Assembly: GCF_029309905.1 (NCBI RefSeq)
Contig: NZ_JARBJP010000011.1
Span: 1 to 52,852 of the forward strand
Direction: 5' to 3'
Origin: Brytella acorum
Lineage (GTDB): Bacteria; Pseudomonadota; Alphaproteobacteria; Acetobacterales; Acetobacteraceae
DNA length: 52,852 nucleotides
A program made the translations under genes and the position numbers. Positions 31,211-40,124 of this stretch are shown here, piece by piece (positions within the stretch are counted from its first letter, which is position 1; each line of letters begins with the position of its first letter). The notes under the pieces are model-generated. The model was not told where the DNA came from. It worked only from the letters and a program-made list of their open reading frames with translations, and searched no databases.

Positions 31211-33994
31211 ATGAACGAGGCTTCAAAGCAGGACGCCCGGCATCTGGTTCTGATCGACGGATCGGGTTTTATTTTTCGCGCTTTTCATGCCCTGCCGCCA
31301 ATGGCGAGCCCCGATGGCGTTCCCGTCAACGCGGTGTTCGGGTTCACGAACATGCTGACGCGCCTGTTGCGCGATCATGTCGGGACGCACCTGGCCGTGA
31401 TTTTCGATGCGGGACGCATCACGTTCCGCAACGAGATTTATCCTCAGTACAAGGCGCATCGGCCTCCAGCGCCGGAAGATCTGATTCCGCAATTCGCGCT
31501 GATCCGTGATGCGACGGCGGCTTTTGGCGTACCCGGGATCGAATTGCCGGGATGGGAGGCGGACGACCTGATCGCGTCCTATGCCGAGGCCGTTACGCGC
31601 GACGGCGGTCGCTGCACGATCGTTTCGTCGGACAAGGATCTGATGCAGTTGGTCGGCCCGCGGGTCGAACTGCTTGACCCGATCAAACAGAAGCCGATCC
31701 GCGAAGCCGAAGTGATCGCGAAGTTCGGCGTGCCGCCCGATCGGGTGATCGACGTTCAGGCGCTGATGGGCGATTCGACGGATAATGTTCCGGGCGTTCC
31801 AGGGATTGGCCCGAAAGGCGCGGCGCAACTGGTCAGCGAATACGGCGATCTGGACGCCATTCTCGCGGCCGCGCCGGGCATGAAGAAATCGAAACGTCAG
31901 GAAGCGCTTGTCAACCACGCCGAGGATGCACGCGTGTCCCGGCGTCTCGTGACGCTGGCATGCGATATTCCATTGCCGATGCCGATCGATGCTCTGGCCT
32001 GTCACGACCCGGAGCGTGAGGCCCTGCGGGACTGGCTGGAGAAGATGGGCTTCTTCTCGGTCATTCAACGCATGGGGATCGGCCTTGCCGCGACGCCACG
32101 CACGCCTTCGCGCGGCGCGGCTCCGGTTTCCAACGCATCGGAGCTGTCCGCGAATGCGGAGGCGGAGAGCCCCGGCTTCGGTCCTTATGAAGCCGTCACC
32201 TCGCTCGATCGGCTGGATCAGTGGATCGCGGAAGCCCACGCCGCCGGACGCTTCGCCCTCGATACCGAAACGGATAGCCTGGACGCATTGAACGCCAATC
32301 TCGTCGGCATTTCTCTGGCGACGGCCCCGGGGCATGCAGCCTATGTGCCGCTGCGTCACGAAGGGTCTCTGGAGCATCCGACGGGCCAGCAGCTTGCTGT
32401 CGATGAGGTGTTGAAGCGCCTTGAGCCGTTGCTGGTCGATCCGTGTGTTCTCAAGATCTTCCAGAATGCGAAATACGATCTTCTCGTGCTGGCGCGCGCC
32501 GGGATCGCGGATGTCACCCCGATCGACGATACGATGCTGCTGTCCTATGCCCAGTCGGCTGGCGAGCATGGGCATGGCATGGATGAATTGTCGGTGCTTC
32601 ATCTCGGCCACCAGCCCATTTCCTATGATTCCGTCACGGGCACCGGGCGCAATCGTATCCCGTTCGCGCAGGTGCCTGTCGAGCGGGCCACCGATTATGC
32701 GGCCGAGGACGCCGATGTGACGCTGCGCCTGTGGGAGGTGTTGAAGCACACGCTGCGCGAGCGGCAGTCGGTCGCGGTCTATGAAGACCTCGAACGGCCG
32801 TTGATCAAGGTTCTGGCGGCCATGGAGCAGAAGGGCATCAAGGTCGATGGGCCGGAGCTGCACCGGCTGTCGGCGGATTTCGCGCGGCGCATGGAGGAGA
32901 TGGAGAAAGATGTTCATGCGCTGGTCGGGCGGGACTTCAACCTCGGCTCTCCCAAGCAGCTTGGAGAAATCCTTTTTGACGAGATGGGTCTGCCGGGCGG
33001 CAAACGCACCAAGGCCGGCGCCTGGGGGACGGATTCTTCCGTATTGCAGGATCTGGCGGATGCGGGCCATCAACTGCCGGTGCGCATTCTCGAATGGCGG
33101 CAACTGGCGAAGCTGAAATCGACCTATGCCGATGCCCTGATCGGGCAGATGGATGCCGGAACCGGCCGCGTGCACACATCCTTCCAGATGGCGATCACGA
33201 CCACCGGCCGCCTGTCCTCGAACGAGCCGAACCTCCAGAACATCCCGGTTCGGACCGAAGAAGGCGGCCGTATCCGTCGCGCCTTCATCGCGGAAAAGGG
33301 CAATGTGCTCGTTTCAGCGGATTACTCGCAGATCGAGCTGCGTCTTCTGGCCGACGTCGCGGATATCGCGCCGCTTCGCGAGGCTTTCGAGCTGGGTCAG
33401 GACATCCACGCGCGCACGGCTTCGGAAGTGTTCGGGATTCCGCTCGAGGGCATGGATCCGCTGACGCGTCGTCGGGCCAAGGCGATCAATTTCGGCATCA
33501 TCTACGGCATTTCGGCTTTCGGCCTTTCCCGCCAGCTCGGCATCCCGGTGGGCGAAGCCCGGCGCTATATCGACGCGTATTTCGCCCGCTATCCCGGCAT
33601 CCGCGATTACATGGACCGCACGCGGGACGAAGCGCGCGCGAATGGCTACGTCACCACGCCATTCGGACGGCGCTGCTACGTGCCCGGCATTCGGGAGAAA
33701 AACGGCGCACGGCGTGGGTATGCCGAGCGGCAGGCGATCAACGCGCCGTTGCAGGGAGGGGCGGCCGATATCATCAAGCGCGCGATGGTGCGCCTGTCGC
33801 GCGAACTGCCCCGTTCCGGGCTTGAAGCGCTACTTCTTCTGCAGGTTCATGACGAACTGCTGTTCGAGGTCCGCGAGCCCGATGCCCAGGCATTGGCGGA
33901 GCTGGCCAGACGTGAGATGGAACAGGCCGCCGTCATCAGCGTGCCGCTGGTGGTCGAGACCGGGATCGGTCTGAACTGGGCGCAGGCGCACTGA
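31211..33994 (+). CDS. polA: DNA polymerase I
   Basis: A 927-residue complete Pol I. The 5'-3' exonuclease covers about residues 10-290 (LVLIDGSGFIFRAFHALPP, VSSDKDLMQLVG, GDSTDNVPGVPGIGPKGA). The 3'-5' exonuclease follows with intact proofreading residues (Asp351 and Glu353 in LDTETD; NAKYDLLVL; AAEDADVTLRLW). The polymerase domain has motif A Asp704 (SADYSQIELRLL), motif B (RRRAKAINFGIIYG) and motif C Asp881 (QVHDELLFEV). It fills gaps and removes primers. The ATG at 31211 starts the conserved part; the upstream extension to 31145 is rejected. Confidence 0.98.
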   Translation: MNEASKQDARHLVLIDGSGFIFRAFHALPPMASPDGVPVNAVFGFTNMLTRLLRDHVGTHLAVIFDAGRITFRNEIYPQYKAHRPPAPEDLIPQFALIRDATAAFGVPGIELPGWEADDLIASYAEAVTRDGGRCTIVSSDKDLMQLVGPRVELLDPIKQKPIREAEVIAKFGVPPDRVIDVQALMGDSTDNVPGVPGIGPKGAAQLVSEYGDLDAILAAAPGMKKSKRQEALVNHAEDARVSRRLVTLACDIPLPMPIDALACHDPEREALRDWLEKMGFFSVIQRMGIGLAATPRTPSRGAAPVSNASELSANAEAESPGFGPYEAVTSLDRLDQWIAEAHAAGRFALDTETDSLDALNANLVGISLATAPGHAAYVPLRHEGSLEHPTGQQLAVDEVLKRLEPLLVDPCVLKIFQNAKYDLLVLARAGIADVTPIDDTMLLSYAQSAGEHGHGMDELSVLHLGHQPISYDSVTGTGRNRIPFAQVPVERATDYAAEDADVTLRLWEVLKHTLRERQSVAVYEDLERPLIKVLAAMEQKGIKVDGPELHRLSADFARRMEEMEKDVHALVGRDFNLGSPKQLGEILFDEMGLPGGKRTKAGAWGTDSSVLQDLADAGHQLPVRILEWRQLAKLKSTYADALIGQMDAGTGRVHTSFQMAITTTGRLSSNEPNLQNIPVRTEEGGRIRRAFIAEKGNVLVSADYSQIELRLLADVADIAPLREAFELGQDIHARTASEVFGIPLEGMDPLTRRRAKAINFGIIYGISAFGLSRQLGIPVGEARRYIDAYFARYPGIRDYMDRTRDEARANGYVTTPFGRRCYVPGIREKNGARRGYAERQAINAPLQGGAADIIKRAMVRLSRELPRSGLEALLLLQVHDELLFEVREPDAQALAELARREMEQAAVISVPLVVETGIGLNWAQAH

Positions 33995-34070
33995 CCGGTC
34001 CTGGAGGCCGGAAACGGACCACGATCGGACGAGCGGTTATTAAAGAACCACATGGGGCGAAAGAGCAGTT

Positions 34071-34685
34071 ATGAGCCTTGGTAAAATCTGGAACCCCCGC
34101 CGCATTCTTGGCGTGGCGATGGTGCTGGCGCTGGCGCTGGGCTGGACCGCCTTCAGGGCGGCCTCGCGTTACGGCATGCCGCTGGAGAGTCAGGGCAACG
34201 AAATCGGCGGTACCTATCGCCTGACGGCTCTGGGTAACGGCAGCGTGACGGAAGGGGATTTCAAGGGTAGCTGGGTGCTCATGTGGTTCTTCGACACGCA
34301 TTGCCCCAGGACGGTCTGTGGCCCGACGATCAAGGCCATGAGCGATGCCACATCGTTGCTGGCCAAGGCTCACATCGCCGTTTCGCCTCTGGCGGTGACG
34401 CTCGATCCTTTCAGGGATCAGGCGGAGCAGCTTCAGGATTACGTGCTTCCGATCGGCCATGAAGTCATGCCGATGACGGCGGCTCCCGTCATCGTGGAGA
34501 GAGTGGCGCACGAATTTCATGCGCCGGTGGACGTCATCAAGGCGCCGGATGGTACTGCCTATCATCGCCCGGCGCCGCAGATCGTCATCATGGATCCGAC
34601 CGGGCATTACGCGGGTACTGTTGATGCGACGATCAGTGGCGAAGATCTGGCAGCACGTTTGCAGGCACTGGCCCGGAAGAACTGA
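34071..34685 (+). CDS. SCO1/SenC-like thioredoxin-fold protein with unusual CX4C
   Basis: A 204-residue membrane-anchored protein (one helix, about residues 12-30) with a thioredoxin-like domain of the SCO/SenC kind (GSWVLMWFFDTHCP..C, VSPLAVTLDPFRDQAEQLQDYV, PQIVIMDPTGHYAG). The metal/thiol motif, usually CPxxC (CX3C), is Cys78-PRTV-Cys83, one residue longer. The distal His of SCO proteins is not at its usual VDHS position, though YHRPAP lies nearby. It may be a copper chaperone for cytochrome oxidase with altered binding or a thiol oxidoreductase. It follows polA by 76 bases. Confidence 0.75.
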   Translation: MSLGKIWNPRRILGVAMVLALALGWTAFRAASRYGMPLESQGNEIGGTYRLTALGNGSVTEGDFKGSWVLMWFFDTHCPRTVCGPTIKAMSDATSLLAKAHIAVSPLAVTLDPFRDQAEQLQDYVLPIGHEVMPMTAAPVIVERVAHEFHAPVDVIKAPDGTAYHRPAPQIVIMDPTGHYAGTVDATISGEDLAARLQALARKN

Positions 34686-34687
34686 GG

Positions 34688-34728
34688 TTATGTTATTTAT
34701 AACTTTTAAAGAGTTATAAATAACATAA
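34688..34728. terminator. AT-rich perfect 17-bp hairpin after the SCO-like gene
   Basis: The arms TTATGTTATTTATAACT (34688-34704) and AGTTATAAATAACATAA (34712-34728) pair at all 17 positions around a 7-base loop, immediately after the SCO-like stop codon at 34685. It probably ends the polA-SCO transcript. It is not a canonical GC-rich terminator, and its AT content contrasts sharply with the surroundings. Confidence 0.5.
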
Positions 34729-34867
34729 ATGTGATACGGAAGCTCTGGAAAACGTCAGGGCATTACCCACGTTAGTTGCATGCCCGGCTCGTCGAACCTG
34801 GGCAGACGCCGCCGTTCGATCGGGCAGGGCGACGACGCCAGAAAGTGTCCCGGACAGGACCAGTGTC

Positions 34868-35284
34868 ATGTTCACCGAGACCATTATGATTACGTTTGAT
34901 ACGGCGCGTCATGCCCAGGCTGCGGCGGACGATCTGATCGTCAACGACGTGCCGTCAACCGACGTCCGGCTCTTCGCGCAGAAGGACGGGCAGAGCGCCG
35001 AGGAAGCCTGCACGGCGGCCAATGAAATGCATCGACCGCCCAGCCTCTGGACCTGGCTGATCCTTGATCGCGAGGGTGGCTGCGCGGATCGCGACCGTCT
35101 TCACATGGTTTATGCCGATACGATTCGGAACGGCCGCGCGGTGCTGCGGGTAACGGGAGAAGGCCCGTTGAGCCACGAGCAGGTCATGCGTATCCTGCAG
35201 GCGCACAAACCCACCGACATCATTTTCCGTGCACCGTTCATATATAGCGAGAACGCCGCGTCCTACATGTCGGATATGGCCTGA
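34868..35284 (+). CDS. Hypothetical protein, possible stress-protein fold
   Basis: A 138-residue soluble protein. Its N-terminus (ITFDTARHAQAAADDLIVNDVPSTDVRLFAQ) resembles the ferredoxin-like start of YflT/DUF1269-type general stress proteins, where an alpha/beta unit senses or binds small molecules. A second similar unit (RNGRAVLRVTGEGPLSHEQVMRILQAHKPTDIIF) suggests two repeats of the same fold. There is no signal peptide and no cysteine pair. It stands alone. The function is unknown and the fold assignment is tentative. Confidence 0.65.
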   Translation: MFTETIMITFDTARHAQAAADDLIVNDVPSTDVRLFAQKDGQSAEEACTAANEMHRPPSLWTWLILDREGGCADRDRLHMVYADTIRNGRAVLRVTGEGPLSHEQVMRILQAHKPTDIIFRAPFIYSENAASYMSDMA

Positions 35285-35364
35285 TATCCGGATGGCAACG
35301 TCGGGCTTGTGGCCCGACGGGTTCGCCAGCTGCCATAGGCAAAGGAGAGATCTGAAGAAAGCTC

Positions 35365-35439
35365 TGGCTGGGGCGGGAGGATTCGAACCTCCGCATGGCG
35401 GAATCAAAATCCGCTGCCTTACCGCTTGGCTACGCCCCA
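35365..35439 (-). tRNA. tRNA-Gln (anticodon TTG)
   Basis: The minus strand folds as a full tRNA: acceptor TGGGGCG/CGCCCCA, D-arm TAGCCAAGCGGTAAGGCA, anticodon loop TTTTGAT with TTG, T-arm GGTTCGAATCC and encoded CCA. It reads CAA/CAG glutamine codons. Confidence 0.96.
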
Positions 35440-35535
35440 AGGCTTGCACAGGCTTTTAATCACGTGTGGCGGCGGCGTAAAGCACCTCTCTCGTGACGGG
35501 AAATATTCTTGTGTCGTCTCCGGTCTGATTTCGTA

Positions 35536-36210
35536 TCAGAGAACGATGTCTGCGGCGTGATCCTGTGAGAAATCGGGCAGGCTGCCATGGTCGTTTTCGC
35601 CGGTCAGGCGGGTGGTGGATGGCTTGAGCATTCCGAACCGTTCCGCCCGGTCGAGAGCTTTGTCCAGGGTCGCCATCGTCGTGGCGAGATCCGGGCTGTC
35701 ATCCTGTTCCCAGGCGCGCAACGTGTATGTCCAGATACCCGTCACAGCCTGAACGCGCAGAGCGCCGCCAAAGCCCGACAGGTCGATACCCGCGAGGTCC
35801 GCGATCCAGCGCATGGTGTCGAGCGTCGTGGCGCCCAGGAGTGCCGCCAGTGCCGGATCGTAGGGCAAGGCATGGAGCGCGGCGCGCAGTCCCTCGCGAT
35901 ATTGCTGGAAAACGTCGAGTCTGCGCATCAGCAGGTCGAAAAGCCGCTCGCGCAGCGTCGCACCCATGCCATCGTCCCGCATCGCCGATTCGTCGGCCAT
36001 CTGACCGATCCGCAGCAGGATCGTGTACTTGAAGGGAAAGCGCGATCTCACGGCGTCGACCGGCGCGCCGACCTCGAGCGCCACATCGACCAGAGACAGG
36101 CGTGCCCACCCGTCAGACGCGGCCATGCGCATGGCGGTCTCGATGAAGGTGGCGTCGAACGTCTCCAGATCGGGAGCGTCAGCGGTGTCGGACGGGAAGG
36201 AATGAGACAC
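35536..36210 (-). CDS. TetR/COQ9-like protein
   Basis: A 224-residue helical protein. It has an N-terminal HTH-like region (FIETAMRMAASDGWARLSLVDVALEVGAPVDAVRSRFPFKYTILLRIG) and a long helical domain ending DSPDLATTMATLDKALDRAERFGML. That ending is the pattern of alphaproteobacterial COQ9-like members of the TetR fold, which in mitochondria help ubiquinone synthesis by presenting lipids. It could equally be a DNA-binding regulator. It lies 33 bases downstream of proC on the same strand. Confidence 0.75.
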   Translation of the reverse strand: MSHSFPSDTADAPDLETFDATFIETAMRMAASDGWARLSLVDVALEVGAPVDAVRSRFPFKYTILLRIGQMADESAMRDDGMGATLRERLFDLLMRRLDVFQQYREGLRAALHALPYDPALAALLGATTLDTMRWIADLAGIDLSGFGGALRVQAVTGIWTYTLRAWEQDDSPDLATTMATLDKALDRAERFGMLKPSTTRLTGENDHGSLPDFSQDHAADIVL

Positions 36211-36243
36211 GGTCGGGCTCCGGTAGAAAAACGGGATCTGGGA

Positions 36244-37068
36244 TTAACGTGCGAGTTCGGCCGCGCGTTCCGCGGCGGCGGTGATGGCCTCATCAATCGA
36301 GGCTGGCCACGCGTTTGGTGCCATCAGGCACGAGAGGGCCCGGGCGGTGGTGCCGTTCGGACTGGTCACGTTCTCGCGCAGCACATGGCTTTCGGCTGAT
36401 GACGCCGCCAGTAGCGCGCCCGCGCCCGACACCGTCCCGCGCGCCAGGAGGCGCGCTGTTTCAGGGGGTAGGCCGCGATCGATTCCCGCTTTTTCGAGAA
36501 GCTCGGCGAGCAGAAACACATAGGCGGGCCCGCTGCCGGAAATGGCGGTCACAAGGTCGAGCTGCCGTTCGTGCGTGACCGGCGCCACGCCGCCCACGGC
36601 CCGGAGCAGGGACAGGGCCTGTTCGCGTCGCGTCGGACTGACGTCGTGGTCGGCAAAGATTCCCGTCACGCCCTGACCTATGGAGGCGGGCGTGTTCGGC
36701 ATGGCCCGGACAACGGACACGGTCGCGCCATGACGGGCCGCCGCTTCACGCAGCGAGGCGCAGCTGCGTCCCGCCATGACCGAAAGCAGCGTGGTCCCGT
36801 CGAGGCATGACGAGATCAAGGCGATGGCGTCTTCGGCTTTGGCCGGTTTGACCGCCAGCACCACGAAATCCGGCCTGAAATCCGGCGGAATATCCTGCGG
36901 CGTGCGCGCCAGATGATGTGGTGTCGGCACGGACGCACGGTGACGATCCAGCACGACGGACGGCGCTATGGCGTCGCACTCGCGCCATCCGTCCCACAGC
37001 GCGCCCCCCATATTGCCGCACCCGACCAGCAGGAGGGCGGGCGGCGGGAGATTGACGGCATGGGTCAT
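36244..37068 (-). CDS. proC: Pyrroline-5-carboxylate reductase
   Basis: A 274-residue enzyme for the last step of proline synthesis. The Rossmann start LLLVGCGNMGGALWDGW, the central VRAMPNTPASIGQGVTGIF and the C-terminal signature GSGPAYVFLLAELLEKAGIDRGLP...LREnVTSPNGTT are all present. The ATG at 37068 overlaps the ybjN stop as ATGA, so the longer frame to 37167 is rejected. proA lies about 9 kb away in the same window; no proB is seen. Confidence 0.96.
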   Translation of the reverse strand: MTHAVNLPPPALLLVGCGNMGGALWDGWRECDAIAPSVVLDRHRASVPTPHHLARTPQDIPPDFRPDFVVLAVKPAKAEDAIALISSCLDGTTLLSVMAGRSCASLREAAARHGATVSVVRAMPNTPASIGQGVTGIFADHDVSPTRREQALSLLRAVGGVAPVTHERQLDLVTAISGSGPAYVFLLAELLEKAGIDRGLPPETARLLARGTVSGAGALLAASSAESHVLRENVTSPNGTTARALSCLMAPNAWPASIDEAITAAAERAAELAR

Positions 37069-37562
37069 GCTTCGCCGTGACAGTCGAGCATGGCGGCCTC
37101 CAGGGCTTCCGACGGCGGCTTCCCGCCCCATAGAACGAACTGGAAAGCCGGGTAGAAGCGCTCGCATTCCGTCAGGGCGATGTCGATCATGTCTTCCATG
37201 CTTTCGGCGGCGAGCGTGGTGCCGCCCCGCAAAAGAACGGATTGCCGGAATACGGGCGTTCCAAAATCCAGGTCCAGGCTGAAATGCCCGATCCAGAGAC
37301 GCTCATTGGCCCGCGCGATCAGTTCGTAAAGGGCGCGACGGCGCTCGGGTGGACATTTAAGATCGAAAGTGCAGGTGAACTGCATGGCCGAGATTTCACG
37401 GGACCAGGCGAAATACAGGCCGTAATCGCACCATTTTCCAGGTGCTTCTGCGGCCATTTCCGCATCGTTTCGCCTGTCGAAGGCCCATTCATGGCCATTG
37501 ACGATCTGTTCCATGAGATCGAGCGGATTGCTGTCGCGCGAGGAGAGGGAAACGGCGGGCAT
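37065..37562 (-). CDS. YbjN domain-containing protein
   Basis: A 165-residue protein with the YbjN fold features (NPLDLMEQIVNGHEWAFDRRNDAEMAAEAPGKWCDYGLYFAWSREISAMQFTCTFDLKCPPERRRALYELIARANERLWIGHFSLD), which resembles type III secretion chaperone-like proteins. In Alphaproteobacteria it usually precedes proC, as here with a 4-base overlap. The role is unknown. Confidence 0.85.
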   Translation of the reverse strand: MPAVSLSSRDSNPLDLMEQIVNGHEWAFDRRNDAEMAAEAPGKWCDYGLYFAWSREISAMQFTCTFDLKCPPERRRALYELIARANERLWIGHFSLDLDFGTPVFRQSVLLRGGTTLAAESMEDMIDIALTECERFYPAFQFVLWGGKPPSEALEAAMLDCHGEA

Positions 37563-37779
37563 GTCGAACTCCCTGGGCCGTGGAGGCGAACTCCGGCACC
37601 TGAAGGCCGGGTGGCGCTCCTGATGGCTTCAAATGCATGCACACTGCGGACAGCGGCATGAATCTCACGTTAGGGGCGGGACTCAAGCTCCGCAACCCAT
37701 GCCTGAAAGGATCGGCGCGCGGAGCCGGTCATTCCGGCAAAAAAATGAGCAGCCTGAGACGGGTCCATCGTGGAATGAT

Positions 37780-38100
37780 TTATGCGTGATCGCCCGATCT
37801 GTGCTGATCATGACCCTTTTCGCCGTCATGTTCCGAGGCGCGGTGGGCTTCGAGTGCGTGGATGCGATGTTCCAGGGTCGAGAGACGGGCCTCGGCGGCT
37901 TCCTGGGCGACGCGGGCGGTCGCGGCCATGTCGCGGACCACGTCGAGTTCTTCGCGGCGGACGAGGTCGAGGGAGGCGAGCACTTCGTCGATCCGGCTGC
38001 GGACGACGGAGTGGATTTCCTCACGCAGACCGTTCAGCGCCGAAAAAGCGCCTCCGGCCACTCCGGCGAGGTCATCGAAAAAGCGAGGCCGTTCGGACAT
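37780..38100 (-). CDS. Ubiquinone biosynthesis accessory factor UbiK family (BMFP)
   Basis: A 106-residue protein starting MSERPRFFDDLAGVAGGAFSALNGLREEIHSVVRSRIDEVLASLDLVRREELDVVRDMAATARVAQEAAEARLSTLEHRIHALE. It has an amphipathic membrane-binding start followed by a trimeric coiled coil, as in Brucella BMFP and E. coli UbiK. The tail is rich in His, Glu and Asp and charged (EHDGEKGHDQHRSGDH). It is divergent from hldD. Confidence 0.88.
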   Translation of the reverse strand: MSERPRFFDDLAGVAGGAFSALNGLREEIHSVVRSRIDEVLASLDLVRREELDVVRDMAATARVAQEAAEARLSTLEHRIHALEAHRASEHDGEKGHDQHRSGDHA

Positions 38101-38294
38101 GCGCGTGATCTCCCTGTTAGCACCCGCGCGGAAAACTGCATGCCGGGTGGCGCAGTCATTCGCACGAACGTTCCTTCGGGTCCAGCCCTGAAGGAGGCTC
38201 CCGACAGGGGGCTAACGTGTCTGCGGCCGGTAAGTTGTCGGCCAGTCACCGGTGCGAGTTGTCGGTCCTTGCCGGGGCGGCGTATACAGGCGGC

Positions 38295-39275
38295 ATGATC
38301 ATCGTTACCGGCGGCGCCGGCTTCATCGGCTCATGTCTGCACGCGGCGCTCAAGGCGCGCGGCGAACGCACCGTCATCGTCGATCGTCTGCGCGACGGTT
38401 CGAAATGGCGCAATCTCCGTCATCACGCGCCGGACGTGCTCGTTTCTCCCGACGAGTTGCCGGTGTTCCTTGAAAGCGCGCGGGATGTGAGCGCCGTGTT
38501 CCACCTCGGGGCGATCAGCGCGACGACGGCGCGGGACGGCGATCTGGTCTGGTCGACGAATGTCGCGCTGTCCGATCGACTGCGTGGCTGGTGCGCGCAA
38601 AACGGCACCCGATTCATCTACGCCTCCTCGGCGGCCACTTATGGCGCGGCGGACCGGCCCGAACAGTTCACCGACGCACCCGACGCCATCGAGGCGCTGG
38701 CGCCTCTCAATCTCTATGGCTGGTCCAAGCAGGTTTTCGACCGGAAGATGCTGGCGGCGCAGGCGGCCGGTGAGGCGATGCCGCCGCAATGGGCCGGGCT
38801 GAAATTTTTCAATGTCTACGGGCCGAACGAATACCATAAAGGCGGCATGATCTCGGTCGTGAAGGTCAAATACGACGAGGTGGCGCGCGGCGCGGCCGCG
38901 CGACTGTTCCGTTCCGACCGGTCCGATATCGCGGATGGCGAGCAGAAGCGCGACTTCATCTGGGTGGGCGATGTGGTCGATGTGCTGCTCTGGCTGTATG
39001 ACCATCCCGAGGTGAGCGGCATCTATAATTGCGGCACGGGCGTTGCCCGGAGTTACGTCGACCTCGCCCATGCGGTGTGCGATGCGGCCGGACAGCCGCG
39101 CGATATCGCGTTCGTGGACATGCCGGAAGCGCTCCGGGGGCAGTATCAGTCCTATACCTGCGCCGATCTGACCCGTCTGCGCGCGGCTGGCTACGATCGT
39201 CCCTTCACGTCGCTCGAAGAGGGGATCACGCGCTATGTGCGCGATCATCTCGCCACGCCCGACCCCTATCTCTGA
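38295..39275 (+). CDS. hldD: ADP-L-glycero-D-manno-heptose 6-epimerase
   Basis: A 326-residue extended SDR that makes the heptose donor of the lipopolysaccharide inner core. It has NADP-binding TGGAGFIG, HLGAISATTARDGD (typical of HldD/RfaD), YASSAATYG, the catalytic Tyr/Lys in NLYGWSK, FFNVYGPNEYHKGGMISV and the C-terminal FTSLEEGI. The ATG at 38295 begins the Rossmann strand; an in-frame extension to 38217 is rejected. lgt follows after 24 bases. Confidence 0.95.
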   Translation: MIIVTGGAGFIGSCLHAALKARGERTVIVDRLRDGSKWRNLRHHAPDVLVSPDELPVFLESARDVSAVFHLGAISATTARDGDLVWSTNVALSDRLRGWCAQNGTRFIYASSAATYGAADRPEQFTDAPDAIEALAPLNLYGWSKQVFDRKMLAAQAAGEAMPPQWAGLKFFNVYGPNEYHKGGMISVVKVKYDEVARGAAARLFRSDRSDIADGEQKRDFIWVGDVVDVLLWLYDHPEVSGIYNCGTGVARSYVDLAHAVCDAAGQPRDIAFVDMPEALRGQYQSYTCADLTRLRAAGYDRPFTSLEEGITRYVRDHLATPDPYL

Positions 39276-39299
39276 CATCAAACGACCAGGCTGTCCGTC

Positions 39300-40124
39300 A
39301 TGAAACTCGCTGTGATGTCCTTTCCGCAGATCGATCCGATCGCCATCCATATCGGATCGTTCGGTATTCGCTGGTATGCGCTGGCCTATATCGCCTCCCT
39401 GCTCATCGGCTGGATGCTGGCGCGGCGTCTCTGCGCGCTTTCGCCGCTGGTGGCGACGCATGAACAGGTGGACGATTTCGCCTCCTGGGCCGTGCTGGGC
39501 GTCGTGCTGGGCGGGCGGCTCGGCTATATCCTGTTCTATCAGCCGGGGTTCTACCTTTCCCATCCGCTCTACATCCTGCAGGTGTGGAACGGTGGCATGT
39601 CGTTCCATGGCGGCGCTCTGGGCGTGATCGTCGCGCTGATGCTGTTCGCGCGCAGGAACCGGATCAGTTTTCTGGCCTTCTCGGATCGCATCACCACCAT
39701 CGTGCCGCTCGGCCTCGGACTGGGGCGCTGCGCGAACTTCATCAATGGCGAGCTCTGGGGACGTCCCGCCTCGCCGAACCTGCCCTGGGCGATGGTCTTT
39801 CCGACCGGCGGCGACGTGCCCCGCCATCCGTCGCAGCTTTACGAGGCGCTGACCGAAGGCGCGCTGCTTCTGACCATCATGCTGGTCGCGGCCAGTCGTC
39901 CCTGGGTCCGGGAGCGCTTCGGCTTCCTCGCGGGGCTGTTCCTGTTCGGCTACGCGGTCATGCGCTGTTTCTGCGAGTTTTTCCGCCAGCCGGATGCCTT
40001 CATCGGTTTCCTGCCCTTCGGCGTGACGATGGGGCAGGTGTTGAGCATCCCCATGGCGATTGCCGGACTCCTGCTCATGGCCTACGCCGTGCGCCATCCG
40101 CGGCGGAGCGCGGTGCATGTCTGA
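39300..40124 (+). CDS. lgt: Prolipoprotein diacylglyceryl transferase
   Basis: A 274-residue inner-membrane protein with about seven helices. It has the family signatures IRWYALAYIASLLIGW, WGGmSFHGGALG-type HGG, and the phosphatidylglycerol-handling GLGRCANFINGELWGRP, plus RHPSQLYEALTEG. It attaches the diacylglyceryl group to lipobox cysteines, for instance of the lipoprotein encoded two genes downstream. It overlaps pgeF by 8 bases. Confidence 0.96.
   Translation: MKLAVMSFPQIDPIAIHIGSFGIRWYALAYIASLLIGWMLARRLCALSPLVATHEQVDDFASWAVLGVVLGGRLGYILFYQPGFYLSHPLYILQVWNGGMSFHGGALGVIVALMLFARRNRISFLAFSDRITTIVPLGLGLGRCANFINGELWGRPASPNLPWAMVFPTGGDVPRHPSQLYEALTEGALLLTIMLVAASRPWVRERFGFLAGLFLFGYAVMRCFCEFFRQPDAFIGFLPFGVTMGQVLSIPMAIAGLLLMAYAVRHPRRSAVHV

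Noticed and set aside
31223-33175. 650-codon minus-strand open frame inside polA
   Set aside because: It is the antisense shadow of a complete DNA polymerase I and has no domain of its own.
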